Source: Collimonas humicola (GTDB taxonomy: Bacteria > Pseudomonadota > Gammaproteobacteria > Burkholderiales > Burkholderiaceae_D). From it: a stretch of DNA of 64,000 nucleotides. The DNA lies in assembly GCF_018304945.1 (NCBI RefSeq), contig NZ_JAGQEE010000002.1, forward strand, positions 372,001 through 436,000. Direction: 5' to 3'. Both the position numbers and the translations under genes were made by a program. Below are positions 1-7,982 of the stretch, one piece after another (position 1 is the first letter of the stretch; every line of letters starts with the position of its first letter). Under the pieces are notes generated by a model. That model made no database searches, was not told the DNA's origin, and saw nothing but the letters and a program-made list of their open reading frames with translations.

Positions 1-2691
1 TGCAAGAGCAATTTTGTATTTGGTGTTGGCAAGCGGATTGCCCGTTTTAATATCATTTACCAGGAAAAAAATGTCGTGAGTAGCTGCCTTTTTCTGGGAT
101 AACTCAAGGGATAGAGCTGTCGGCTTTTCGGTGAATACTCGTTGGGTAAAACCGTCGACGTCACTTACGCCTTCCCATATTTTCCCGCAGGAGCTGCGGA
201 TGATATATGGCGTATTCGGGAGTGCGGTGTCATGTTCGTCCACCAGCCTGAATTGCTCGTCAAAACCATCGACGACCGGCAAATTCATTGGCGGTACGGG
301 CAGATTCTTTTCCGCTGGCAGACTGTGCACTGCGGCATGGGCCACATACGAGCCATTCGTCCCATGCTCAATCCCACCGGCATTGAACTTGGCATAACTG
401 CCGCCGCCGTTGATCACCACTTCTTCCTTGGCCGTGATCGTGATGCGGTTAGCTGTGTGCGTAATATTGAGCTTGGCCAGCAAGTTAACGTTGTTGGTCA
501 ATGCTTGTACGTCGATGTCACCCGCTGCCGCGATCATCTTCATACCGGCTTTATGCACGAACAGCCGGAAGGTCCGGCGGATGCTGGCAAACAGGCTGTC
601 GCCATTGGCAATCGACAGGGATTTGCCGGTAGTCAGTGCCGTATGCTGGGTGCTGACAACGTGGGTACTGCCGCTGGTGGTAGTCTCGATCCCGGCAGGA
701 CTGGCCAGCACGAGATGCGGTTGCGACAGCTCCGGGAAACTGCCCTCCTCGCTTGCGCCACCTCCCTTGATCGCATCGTTCTGCGCCTTCAAGGTTTGCG
801 CGACATCAGCCTGCTGCCCCTGCTTCTCCTGCGCCCCCGCCTGCTGCGCCGCATCGGCCAGCGACTCATGCTGATCCCGTGCAGCCGTCAGCCGGCTGAC
901 CGTCTCGCCCATATCCTTGATATGCGAGCTCGCATTGCTGCGTGCCTCGGTGGTGATCAGCATCCCCTTGGCCGCACGCGCCACACCATGACCATCAGTG
1001 CGCAACTCCCAGCCCTCGCCGCGCGCATCCTTGCGCCCCGCATTGTCTTCGATGCGGCTGATGCTGCCCAGGCTCAGCTGGCTGTGCTGGTGATCGCTTT
1101 TGAGCTGCGCCTGGATCTTGCCGTTGGTGTCGTCCAGCACCAGGTGGTTGCTCCTGCCGCCGGGCTGGTTGCCGCCGTTGGGCGTGAGCTCTCGGCTCCT
1201 GAAGCCCATCAAGGACTGCTGGGTCGCCAGTTTCCACGGCGGCATGTTGCGCTGGTTGTAGACGCTGCCGGTGACGATGGGGCGGTCGGGATTGCCGTCT
1301 AGCCATTGCACCAGGCATTCCGAACCAACGCGCGGAATCGATTTGGCGCCCAGTTCTCCGCCGGCCCAGGCACTGGCGACCCGCACCCAGGCCGAGCTGC
1401 GCTCGTCGTTGTTGCCGATGCGGTCCCAGTGGAACTGGACCCGGATGCGGCCGTATTCGTCGGTATGGACGCTGCCTTGGCCGGATGGGCCGACCACTGT
1501 CACCGTTTGCGGCGACAGGATCTTGGTGGCGACGCTATGGTAATTGCGGCCCGGACGCCAGGGGATGGTCTTGCGCAGGCAGGTCAGCTCATTACGGTAT
1601 TCGGCCTTCTCGCTTGCCTGCTGCAGGTAGTTGTTGCTGGCGATGTGGTGCACCGAGATGATCAGGAATTCGTTCTTGCCGGCGTCTTCATGGCTGGCAA
1701 ACGGGCTGGAAGCAAAATGGCCACTCAGGCGGTACCAGCGTCCCGGCAGCACGTAGCGGTTGTTGCCTGTTGCTTCAAAGTGCTTGCCTGCCGCTTCGAT
1801 CTCTTCCATGCGCAGCCGCGACAGCTTGTCCGCATCCTGGACGCCCTTGACGCCATAGGCGCCGGCATATTCGTAGGATTCGACATCGAGCACATTGCCT
1901 TGCTTGTTCAGGGTCGGCACGCCGGCATGGATCGGCACCGGGCTCTTGAAGTTGAAGCCGGACAGCGACACGGAACCGGGCACGATCTGGCGCACCGGGG
2001 AGAATTCGCCGATGCCGTCTTCTTCTATCGCCCCGCCATGGCGCTGGAAGCGGATTTCCTCCCCGCCGTCGATGGGCGCGGCCTGGGTCGAGTCATCGGT
2101 GATGATGAGCTTGTGGCCCTGGTCGGTATGTTCGTAGTAGTACAGCAGGCCGGCCGCTTCCAGCCGGCGATGGAGATAGTTATGGTCGCTTTCGTCGAAC
2201 TGGATGGCGTCCGTCATGATCGGGTCTGCGCCGCTGACGCGGAAATCCCAGTCGGGCAAGGTGCCGTAGTCGGCGCAGATGCTGTCGATCTGCTCGCGCA
2301 GGGTCTTGCCGTGGAAGATGTAGTTGTCCTTGCGCAGGCGCAGGTATTGGGTCCAGGGTCCCAGCTTGGCCTGGTAGAAGGCGATATTGCCGTCGGTGCG
2401 CGCGAGGCGGAATTCGAAGCAGTAGCCGGAGAAGTAACGCAGGCTGCCGTCGCCACGCACCAGCTCCACGCAGAACAGCTTGCCTTGCAAATCCTTCAGG
2501 GCCAGCTCGGCGTCATCGGACAGCAATTCCACGGTGTAGTCAAAATCGCGCGACAGGCTTTCGACGGCGTTGAGCTTGTTCACCAGCAGCTGAGCGTGCG
2601 GGCCGTCGTCGTGGGGGAAGGAGAGGCGGAGGATACGCTTGTTCTGGCGGCCGTTGATAAGGCTTTGCAGGCTTTGAAGTATGTTGCTCAT
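1..2691 (-). CDS. vgrG: Type VI secretion tip protein VgrG, 3' end outside window
   Basis: Spike protein that caps the type VI secretion tube. The minus-strand frame is open from the ATG at 2691 to base 1, at least 897 codons, so the C-terminus is missing. My translation starts MSNILQSLQSLINGRQNKR and continues with the Gp27-like opening typical of VgrG (a Phe-Asp-Tyr segment, then 'KDNYIFHGKTLREQ' and 'ESDHNYLHRRLE'). The Gp5/OB-fold 'VTGSVYNQRNMPPW' follows near residue 470. A DUF2345 domain follows at about residues 640-810. A transthyretin-like tail ('DEHDTALPNTPY') leads into sequence cut by the window edge. The tail suggests a VgrG carrying an adaptor or effector extension. No other type VI genes lie in the window, so this is an orphan vgrG island; an effector or immunity gene would be expected beyond base 1. 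Confidence 0.93.
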   Translation of the reverse strand, partial: MSNILQSLQSLINGRQNKRILRLSFPHDDGPHAQLLVNKLNAVESLSRDFDYTVELLSDDAELALKDLQGKLFCVELVRGDGSLRYFSGYCFEFRLARTDGNIAFYQAKLGPWTQYLRLRKDNYIFHGKTLREQIDSICADYGTLPDWDFRVSGADPIMTDAIQFDESDHNYLHRRLEAAGLLYYYEHTDQGHKLIITDDSTQAAPIDGGEEIRFQRHGGAIEEDGIGEFSPVRQIVPGSVSLSGFNFKSPVPIHAGVPTLNKQGNVLDVESYEYAGAYGVKGVQDADKLSRLRMEEIEAAGKHFEATGNNRYVLPGRWYRLSGHFASSPFASHEDAGKNEFLIISVHHIASNNYLQQASEKAEYRNELTCLRKTIPWRPGRNYHSVATKILSPQTVTVVGPSGQGSVHTDEYGRIRVQFHWDRIGNNDERSSAWVRVASAWAGGELGAKSIPRVGSECLVQWLDGNPDRPIVTGSVYNQRNMPPWKLATQQSLMGFRSRELTPNGGNQPGGRSNHLVLDDTNGKIQAQLKSDHQHSQLSLGSISRIEDNAGRKDARGEGWELRTDGHGVARAAKGMLITTEARSNASSHIKDMGETVSRLTAARDQHESLADAAQQAGAQEKQGQQADVAQTLKAQNDAIKGGGASEEGSFPELSQPHLVLASPAGIETTTSGSTHVVSTQHTALTTGKSLSIANGDSLFASIRRTFRLFVHKAGMKMIAAAGDIDVQALTNNVNLLAKLNITHTANRITITAKEEVVINGGGSYAKFNAGGIEHGTNGSYVAHAAVHSLPAEKNLPVPPMNLPVVDGFDEQFRLVDEHDTALPNTPYIIRSSCGKIWEGVSDVDGFTQRVFTEKPTALSLELSQKKAATHDIFFLVNDIKTGNPLANTKYKIALA

Positions 2692-2870
2692 GCCGTGATC
2701 CTGTCGTTACCGATAAATATTGTCGTGCGGGAATAATTGAGAACGAGATAGTACCAAACATACAAGCAAATAATGCTTGGAACTGTCTGTCTAGTTGCAA
2801 AAACAACACTTGCGCATGCCGCGCTGGAAACCAACACCCCGGCTGTACATCGGCGTTTAGCTTTGAACTC
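2692..2870. other. Short intergenic gap with no recognisable gene
   Basis: 179 bases between the vgrG start and the end of the NIPSNAP gene, both on the minus strand. It should hold the vgrG promoter. I see no convincing hairpin terminator or RNA gene. Confidence 0.5.
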
Positions 2871-3176
2871 CTATTCGAATACCGGTCGAAAGAAGCTTCT
2901 CTCGTAACTGAAAATGCACTTGGTCTGCTCCGCATACCTGAAGGCGGCCTGGCACTCTGCGTCATCCGCCATCCTGATGCGGTACTGCTCATAGGCGGCG
3001 AGGCTGGGGAAGGTAAACAGGGCCAGGGCGACGTTGTTTGCGCCCTCGGACGGCAGGAAGTAGCCGTGGTGGGCGCCGCCGAATTTTTCCACCAGCGGAA
3101 TCCACAATTTTCCATAGTGCTCAAACTCCTTGAGTTTGCCGGCGTCGATGATGTAGCGCAGATAGCAAGTGACCAT
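2871..3176 (-). CDS. NIPSNAP family protein
   Basis: Small 101-residue protein of the NIPSNAP/dimeric alpha-beta barrel type. It begins MVTCYLRYIIDAGKLKEFE, and the 'YLRYIID...EFEHYGKLWIPLVEKFGG..HGYF' pattern is the family signature. The start at 3176 is preferred over an upstream in-frame ATG at 3200 because GGGAGA lies just before it. The gene sits 27 bases after the DMT exporter on the same strand and may be co-transcribed with it. The biochemical role is unknown; proteins of this fold are often small-molecule-binding or monooxygenase-like. Confidence 0.85.
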   Translation of the reverse strand: MVTCYLRYIIDAGKLKEFEHYGKLWIPLVEKFGGAHHGYFLPSEGANNVALALFTFPSLAAYEQYRIRMADDAECQAAFRYAEQTKCIFSYERSFFRPVFE

Positions 3177-3203
3177 TTTTTCTCCCTGATTTCGAATCAA
3201 ACT

Positions 3204-4103
3204 TTAATTACGCTGCCAGTTCACCAGCACGATGCCGCTCAGCACCAGCAAGGCGCCAAACACGAACGGCAAGCCGATGGGATCGTCCAGCAGCAGCACG
3301 CCGAAACTGACGCCGAACAGCGGCGTCAGGAATGAAAATACCGTCAGCCGCGAAGCCAGGTAACGGCGCAGCATCCAGAACCAGGCGAGGAAACTGCCGA
3401 AGGCGACGATCAGCGACTGGAACGCCAGGCTGACCCACATGATGCCGCTCAGCGGCGCGACCCCGGCCTGGCCGGAAACCAGCGCCAGCAGCGGCAGCGA
3501 CAGCGCCGCCACCACCAGCTGGTACCACAGGGTCATGCTGGGCGAGGCATTGGTGAGGACGCTGCGCTTGATCATGATGGTGGTTGCGGCCCAGAAGACC
3601 GCGGCCAGCACGCCCAATGCATCGCCGATCAGCATGCGGCTGAAACCGGCGCCGGCTTCGAAGCCGCCGGCGAACGCCACCGCGATGCCGGCAAACGCAG
3701 CGATCACGCCCAGCCACTGGGTCAGGCCGAAACGCTCGCCCGGCACCAGCCAGTGCAAACCCAGCACGGTGAAAATCGGCGCGGTGTAAACGAAGACCGA
3801 CATGTGCGACGCAGTGGTGTAGTTCAAACCGACGGAAACGCACAGGAATTCGCCGGCGAACAGCAGGCCGGTGGCCAGCCCCGGCCAGAAGCTGCCGTCG
3901 GTCAGCGAGAATTTGCTGCCGCGCCACCACATCAGGCCGCTCACCAGCAGCGCGGCGACAGCGGAACGCAGGCCGTTCTGCAGGATCGGCGAGATGCTCG
4001 GCGCCGCCACTTTGATCGCCACCTGCTGCAGCCCCCAGCACATGCAAAGGATTAACATCAGGCTCATGGCCAAGCCGTCTAGCGGCTTGCGGGTGGTAGG
4101 CAT
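3204..4103 (-). CDS. EamA-family (DMT superfamily) transporter
   Basis: 299-residue inner-membrane protein with about ten hydrophobic helices arranged as two EamA repeats (roughly residues 10-140 and 155-295). It begins MPTTRKPLDGLAMSLMLILC. The second repeat contains the typical 'LGVLAAVFWAATTIMIKR' segment and ends with short helices and 'LSGIVLVNWQRN'. Members export amino acids, metabolites or drugs; the substrate cannot be read from sequence. It is divergent from the glycosyltransferase, and the NIPSNAP gene follows it. Confidence 0.9.
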   Translation of the reverse strand: MPTTRKPLDGLAMSLMLILCMCWGLQQVAIKVAAPSISPILQNGLRSAVAALLVSGLMWWRGSKFSLTDGSFWPGLATGLLFAGEFLCVSVGLNYTTASHMSVFVYTAPIFTVLGLHWLVPGERFGLTQWLGVIAAFAGIAVAFAGGFEAGAGFSRMLIGDALGVLAAVFWAATTIMIKRSVLTNASPSMTLWYQLVVAALSLPLLALVSGQAGVAPLSGIMWVSLAFQSLIVAFGSFLAWFWMLRRYLASRLTVFSFLTPLFGVSFGVLLLDDPIGLPFVFGALLVLSGIVLVNWQRN

Positions 4104-4285
4104 AGTACGTCTTTCTGGAACGGTTGCAGGCAGGGATGGTTTGTCATAAATGTCATTTTACTCAGCGTTGATTTATCCCTATCATCAACGTCATCGGCCA
4201 CCGCGGTGGCCCAGTCTCGGCGCCCCCGTTTCGGCGCCTCCGTCAAAATGCAGATTGCAAGGAGTATGCTTGAAAGTAGTCACTT
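4104..4285. promoter_or_regulatory. Divergent intergenic region, DMT exporter / glycosyltransferase
   Basis: 182 bases between two divergent genes, so promoters for both directions should lie here. An AAGGAG at 4259-4264 is a good ribosome-binding site but is placed for a TTG at 4270 that opens only a 20-codon frame ending at 4332. It is not spaced for the glycosyltransferase frame. Confidence 0.4.
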
Positions 4286-5527
4286 TTGCATTGCCGGCAG
4301 CAAACCACATCGCCGGAGTCCATCATTCATAAGCCAGACCATGCGCCCCATCTGGGCGCCGCCGCCAAACCACCACGCCCCCGCAAGCTATTGCTGTTAA
4401 GCGTTTCCGCCGGCGCCGGCCACATGCGCGCTGCGGAAGCGCTCAGGGCTTATGCCGCCGCCGAATTCCCGGGCGCCGAAGCGATCCACCTGGATGCCAT
4501 GGATTTCGTGCCTGCCGGCTTCCGCGCCGTCTACACCGATTTCTACCTGCACCTGGTGAACCGCCATCCGGCGCTGTGGGGTTATGTCTACCAGAAGAGC
4601 GACAAGGCGCTCAGCAGCTCGCCGACGCAAAAACTGCGGCGCGCAATCGAGCGCATCAGCACCCGTCCCTTGCGCAAGGCGATACAGGCAGCAGCGCCGG
4701 ACGCCATCATCTGCACCCATTTCCTGCCGGCCGAATTGCTGGCGCGCGAAATCGGCAAGCAGCGCATGGTCTGTCCGGTGTGGGTGCAGGTCACGGATTT
4801 CGACCTGCACAGCATGTGGCTGCAGCCGCTGATGCAAGGCTATTTCGCCGCCACCGAGGAAATCGCCTACCGCATGCGCACGCGCGGGCTGGCGGCCGAT
4901 GCGGTGCACGTCACCGGCATCCCGATCATGCCCGGCTTCGGCCGGATCCTGGAGCGCGAATCATGTGCGCGCCAGTTCGGGCTTGATCCGCAGCGCAAGA
5001 TCATCCTCATGATGTCAGGCGGCGCCGGCATCGGCGATCTCGACAAGACTGTGCAGCGGCTGCTGGCGCTGCCGGACGATTTCCAGCTGGTGGCGCTGGC
5101 CGGCAAGAATGCCGCCATGCTGGCCGACCTGCAGCAGCTGGCGGCGGCGCATCCGGGCCGGCTGTTCCCGTTCGGCTTCACCAGCCAGGTCGATGAACTG
5201 ATGGCCTGCGCCGACCTGGCGATCACCAAGCCGGGCGGCCTGACCACTTCGGAATGCCTGGCGATGGGAGTGCCGATGATCATCCACTCGCCGATCCCGG
5301 GACAGGAGGAACGCAACGCCGACTACCTGCTGGAACAAGGCGCGGCGCTGAAAGCCATCGACCTCATCGCGCTGGAATACCGGGTCCAGCAATTGCTGCA
5401 GCAGCCGCAACTGCTGCAGCGCCTGCGCCAGCGCAGCCTGGAACTGGGCCGGCCGCGCGCAGCGCGCGCGGTGCTGCAAACCGTGCTTAGCAAACTCGAC
5501 TCTCCATTCACTACGCTCTCGCCATGA
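4286..5527 (+). CDS. MGDG synthase-type (diacylglycerol) glycosyltransferase
   Basis: GT28/MGDG-synthase-like enzyme expected to transfer a sugar from UDP-sugar to diacylglycerol at the inner membrane. The N-terminal domain starts with the nucleotide-independent lipid-side motif 'LLLSVSAGAGHMRAAEAL'. The C-terminal UDP-sugar domain contains 'MSGGAGIGDLDKTVQRLL' and 'ITKPGGLTTSECLAMGVPM', the expected donor-binding Gly/Glu loop, followed by 'PGQEERNADYL'. The length of 413 residues is usual for the family. The start is uncertain: no in-frame ATG precedes the first motif and the frame opens at a TTG. The gene overlaps the next one by ATGA. Similar enzymes make glycolipids when phosphate is scarce; that role here is inference. 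Confidence 0.85.
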   Translation: MHCRQQTTSPESIIHKPDHAPHLGAAAKPPRPRKLLLLSVSAGAGHMRAAEALRAYAAAEFPGAEAIHLDAMDFVPAGFRAVYTDFYLHLVNRHPALWGYVYQKSDKALSSSPTQKLRRAIERISTRPLRKAIQAAAPDAIICTHFLPAELLAREIGKQRMVCPVWVQVTDFDLHSMWLQPLMQGYFAATEEIAYRMRTRGLAADAVHVTGIPIMPGFGRILERESCARQFGLDPQRKIILMMSGGAGIGDLDKTVQRLLALPDDFQLVALAGKNAAMLADLQQLAAAHPGRLFPFGFTSQVDELMACADLAITKPGGLTTSECLAMGVPMIIHSPIPGQEERNADYLLEQGAALKAIDLIALEYRVQQLLQQPQLLQRLRQRSLELGRPRAARAVLQTVLSKLDSPFTTLSP

Positions 5528-6030
5528 CTGCCTCCACACCTTTTCGCCGCGTGTTCGGCATGCTGTTCTGGGCGGTGCTGACCGCCTTCTTTTTCGCCAA
5601 TGTCGAAATCCAGATCGAGGGCGCCGCCGGCTGGGCCGCCAACCTGCCGACCTGGCGCATCGAGCATCACTGGCTGCTCGACATCTTCTGGGGCGGGCGC
5701 GCCATGACCGGTTATCACGCCTGGATTTTCCCTTTTATCGCCCTGATGTTCCACTATCCGATCTGGTTCAACGGCAGCTGGGACTGGCGCGGCGAGTGCC
5801 GCATCATGGCTTCCATCATGGTGTTCTGGATCAGCGAAGACTGGCTCTGGTTTGTGCTCAACCCGGCTTACGGGCTGGCGCGCTTCAATCCGATCGACGT
5901 GCCGTGGCACAAGCACTGGCTGGGCGGCGTGCCGGTCGACTACTGGATTTATTCGGCAGTGGCGATCATGCTGTTGTGGCTGGCCGAGCGCAAGCCGCGC
6001 CCGGTGGGCGTCGCGCTCAGCCGGAGCTGA
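5524..6030 (+). CDS. Conserved membrane protein, partner of the glycosyltransferase
   Basis: 168-residue protein with about four or five hydrophobic helices, begins MTASTPFRRVFGMLFWAVL. It is rich in Trp and aromatic residues, with conserved-looking motifs such as 'NLPTWRIEHHWLLDIFWGGR' and 'VFWISEDWLWFVLNP'. Its ATG overlaps the stop of the glycosyltransferase (ATGA), so the two are translationally coupled and probably act together, perhaps on lipids. I do not recognise a named family. Confidence 0.8.
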   Translation: MTASTPFRRVFGMLFWAVLTAFFFANVEIQIEGAAGWAANLPTWRIEHHWLLDIFWGGRAMTGYHAWIFPFIALMFHYPIWFNGSWDWRGECRIMASIMVFWISEDWLWFVLNPAYGLARFNPIDVPWHKHWLGGVPVDYWIYSAVAIMLLWLAERKPRPVGVALSRS

Positions 6031-6034
6031 ACCG

Positions 6035-6078
6035 ATATGTGAATCTCTGGTTCTGTATAGAAGTAGAGATGCACATAT
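6035..6078. promoter_or_regulatory. 13-bp inverted repeat after the membrane protein gene
   Basis: Arms ATATGTGAATCTC (6035-6047) and GAGATGCACATAT (6066-6078) match at 12 of 13 positions around an 18-base spacer. It lies 5 bases after the upstream stop codon and 64 bases before the GntR start, with no T-run after it. An operator for the GntR regulator or a weak terminator are both possible. Confidence 0.4.
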
Positions 6079-6141
6079 GTATTGTAAAAACAACTGGAAC
6101 TTGGTAAATTGCGGACCCGTTCCAAGTTTGAAATGTTGTAA

Positions 6142-7011
6142 ATGCTGATCAAAAAAAGTGCAAAAAACGCGTCTCTCTCCCAAAAAAACGCGTCTCTCTC
6201 GAAAAAAAACGCGCCTCTCCTGAAAAAAAACGCGTCTCTTTCCAAAAAAAACGCGCCTCTCTCGAAAAAAATTACGCCTCTCCCGCCAGAAAATAGCTCC
6301 GATCCGCGCTTGCCGCGCTACCTGCAAGTCCGTGACGATTTGCTGCAAAGGATCGCTTTGCGCAGCTGGGCCGCCGATGAAGCGCTGCCGTCCGAAGACA
6401 AACTAGCCGCCGAATATGAAATCGCCGTCGGCACCATGCGCAAGGTGCTGGACGCGCTGGTCACCGATGGCGTCGTCGATCGCGTGCGGGGACGCGGCAC
6501 ATTCGTCGCGCGCGCTGCCGAGCGCTCTTCGATGCTGCGTTTCGTGCGCCGGCAGGGCAAGGCCAAGAACCAGTTGCCGATTGCCGAGATCCGTTCGATG
6601 ACGAGCGCCATACCTCCCGCCGCGGTGGCGGAAAAGCTCAAGCTCAAGCCGCGCGACAAGGCGCTGTACTTGCATCGCACCCGTTCGCTGGACGATGAAA
6701 TCGTGCTGTCCGAACATATCTGGCTGCCGCTGGCGCGCTTCAGGAAGCTGCAGAAATACCTGAAAAACAACTCTCCATCGTCCCTGTATCCGGTCTATGA
6801 GAGCGAATGCGATGTACTGGTCTCGCGCGCCATCGATGACCTGACGGCAAAACCGCTGAACCGCGCCAACGCTTCGGTGTTCAAGCTGAAAACCAAGACC
6901 GTGGCGATCTGCGTCGAGCGGCTGATGCTGGATCACGCCGGCGAACCGGTCGAATGGCGCACTTCTTTTGTGCCGGCGGAACGCTTCCAGTACTCGGCGG
7001 AAGTCCGCTAG
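6142..7011 (+). CDS. GntR/HutC-family regulator with heptad-repeat N-terminal tail
   Basis: 289-residue transcription factor. The winged-helix GntR domain runs from about residue 55 ('PRYLQVRDDLLQRI') to 125 ('VRGRGTFVARA'). The HutC/UTRA ligand domain follows to the end, with the typical 'LYLHRTRSLDDEIVLSEHIWLP' segment and C-terminal 'EPVEWRTSFVPAERF'. The first ~50 residues are unusual: a lysine-rich repeat of KNASLSK/KNAPLSK encoded by 21-bp tandem repeats with A7-A8 runs. No in-frame ATG or GTG lies between the repeat and the DNA-binding domain, so the tail is probably translated, although a TTG at codon 56 is possible. No strong ribosome-binding site precedes the ATG. The target is unknown; autoregulation through nearby dyads is plausible. 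Confidence 0.85.
   Translation: MLIKKSAKNASLSQKNASLSKKNAPLLKKNASLSKKNAPLSKKITPLPPENSSDPRLPRYLQVRDDLLQRIALRSWAADEALPSEDKLAAEYEIAVGTMRKVLDALVTDGVVDRVRGRGTFVARAAERSSMLRFVRRQGKAKNQLPIAEIRSMTSAIPPAAVAEKLKLKPRDKALYLHRTRSLDDEIVLSEHIWLPLARFRKLQKYLKNNSPSSLYPVYESECDVLVSRAIDDLTAKPLNRANASVFKLKTKTVAICVERLMLDHAGEPVEWRTSFVPAERFQYSAEVR
6161..6272 (+). repeat. 21-bp tandem repeat, about five copies
   Basis: The unit is a run of 6-8 A followed by CGCG(T/C)CTCTC. CGCG occurs at 6168, 6189, 6210, 6231 and 6252, exactly 21 bases apart, with a decayed last copy near 6275. Each unit encodes one heptad of the basic N-terminal tail of the GntR regulator. The homopolymer A-tracts are slippage-prone. Confidence 0.9.
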
Positions 7012-7159
7012 CGGCAGGGGCAGGGGACAAAGCGGTTGCATGCCGTCCTCCCTGGCAGTCGATTCGCGACGTATTCCTGCATTTCGTCGCTTTCCGCTTC
7101 TCCCGCCTCTGCGGCGACCAGATAATCGCCGCAGATCACTTACTTAACGGGAGAACCAC

Positions 7160-7687
7160 ATGCTTGCACAAATCATTTCACACACACCAATCTGGGTCTG
7201 GGCGCTGCTGGCATTCCTGGTTTACCGCGGCATCGTCGCCAGCGTCGACAGCGAAGTGGCGCTCAAAAGACTGGCCATCATCCCGTTGGTGATGCTGGCG
7301 CTGTCCTGGCAGGGCGTATCCACCGTGTTCGGCATTACCGCGCTGCCGATGCTGTGCTGGCTGCTGGCGGCAGCCGTGGCGGCGACGCTGAACTGGCGCC
7401 TGTTCCGCAAGGATCGCGTGATGGCCTATCCGGAGCGCGGCGTGGTGTTCCAGCGCGGCAGCTGGCTGCCATTGATGCTGATGATGGGGGTTTTCCTGAC
7501 CAAATATGCGGTGGGTGTGACGCTGGCCATGCATCCGGCGCTGGCGCAGGACACTGTATTTACCGTCGTTGTCTGCACGCTCTACGGTATCTTCAACGGC
7601 ATGTTCCTCGGTCGCCTGCTGCGCATCGTCAACCTTTACTACAGTCCGCAGCCGGCGCCGGGCGCCTATAACGGTCAATTGAATTGA
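7160..7687 (+). CDS. DUF6622-like integral membrane protein
   Basis: 175-residue membrane protein with five or so helices, begins MLAQIISHTPIWVWALLAFL, which fits the family of short permease-like hypothetical proteins named DUF6622. 'RGIVASVDSEVALKRL' and 'TKYAVGVTLAMHP' lie between helices. GGGAG lies 10 bases upstream of the ATG. It appears monocistronic, with a terminator-like hairpin beyond it that serves the opposite strand. Function unknown. Confidence 0.75.
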   Translation: MLAQIISHTPIWVWALLAFLVYRGIVASVDSEVALKRLAIIPLVMLALSWQGVSTVFGITALPMLCWLLAAAVAATLNWRLFRKDRVMAYPERGVVFQRGSWLPLMLMMGVFLTKYAVGVTLAMHPALAQDTVFTVVVCTLYGIFNGMFLGRLLRIVNLYYSPQPAPGAYNGQLN

Positions 7688-7705
7688 GCCGTTGAAAGCA
7701 GGGGC

Positions 7706-7737
7706 AAAAAAATGCCGGCCGGCGAACCGGTCGGCAT
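7706..7737 (-). terminator. Rho-independent terminator for cstA-ybdD
   Basis: Read on the minus strand, ATGCCGACCGG pairs with CCGGCCGGCAT around a four-base loop (one mismatch), followed by seven T. It lies 35 bases after the ybdD stop. Confidence 0.75.
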
Positions 7738-7771
7738 CAACATCCCCATAGGACGCTTAACTTTCAAGCAG

Positions 7772-7972
7772 CTAGCAGCAGCGCCCAACCCGGCCGTTGC
7801 CGCCGTAGCGCGCTTCCTGGCGCTCCTTGAAAAACTCTTCGTAGCTCATCATCGGTTCACCCGGATGGGTGTTTTCCATGTGCGTCACGTAAGTGCCGTA
7901 CTCGGGCAAACCCACCATCAGGCGCATGGTCTGACCGAGATAACGTCCGGCTTTCGACAGTTCTTCCAGCAT
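7772..7972 (-). CDS. ybdD: YbdD/YjiX family protein (DUF466)
   Basis: 66-residue protein beginning MLEELSKAGRYLGQTMRLM and ending GRVGRCC. It matches the YbdD/YjiX family in the order 'GxPEYxxYVxHMxxxHP' then 'MSYEEFFKERQEARYGG'. These small proteins accompany CstA/BtsT peptide and pyruvate transporters and are thought to act with them. The start at 7972 is chosen because it lies 10 bases after the cstA stop and gives the family's usual length; a longer in-frame version starting inside cstA is unlikely. Confidence 0.9.
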   Translation of the reverse strand: MLEELSKAGRYLGQTMRLMVGLPEYGTYVTHMENTHPGEPMMSYEEFFKERQEARYGGNGRVGRCC

Positions 7973-7982
7973 GGCCGGCCTT

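Noticed and set aside
142-2736. Two long plus-strand frames (142-1302 and 1306-2736) across the first 2.7 kb
   Set aside because: They mirror the vgrG minus-strand frame, which has clear VgrG sequence; the plus products have Gly/Arg/His-rich composition typical of antisense reading.
6161-6272. Tandem repeat considered as a CRISPR array
   Set aside because: Units are contiguous with no unique spacers and lie within a coding frame.
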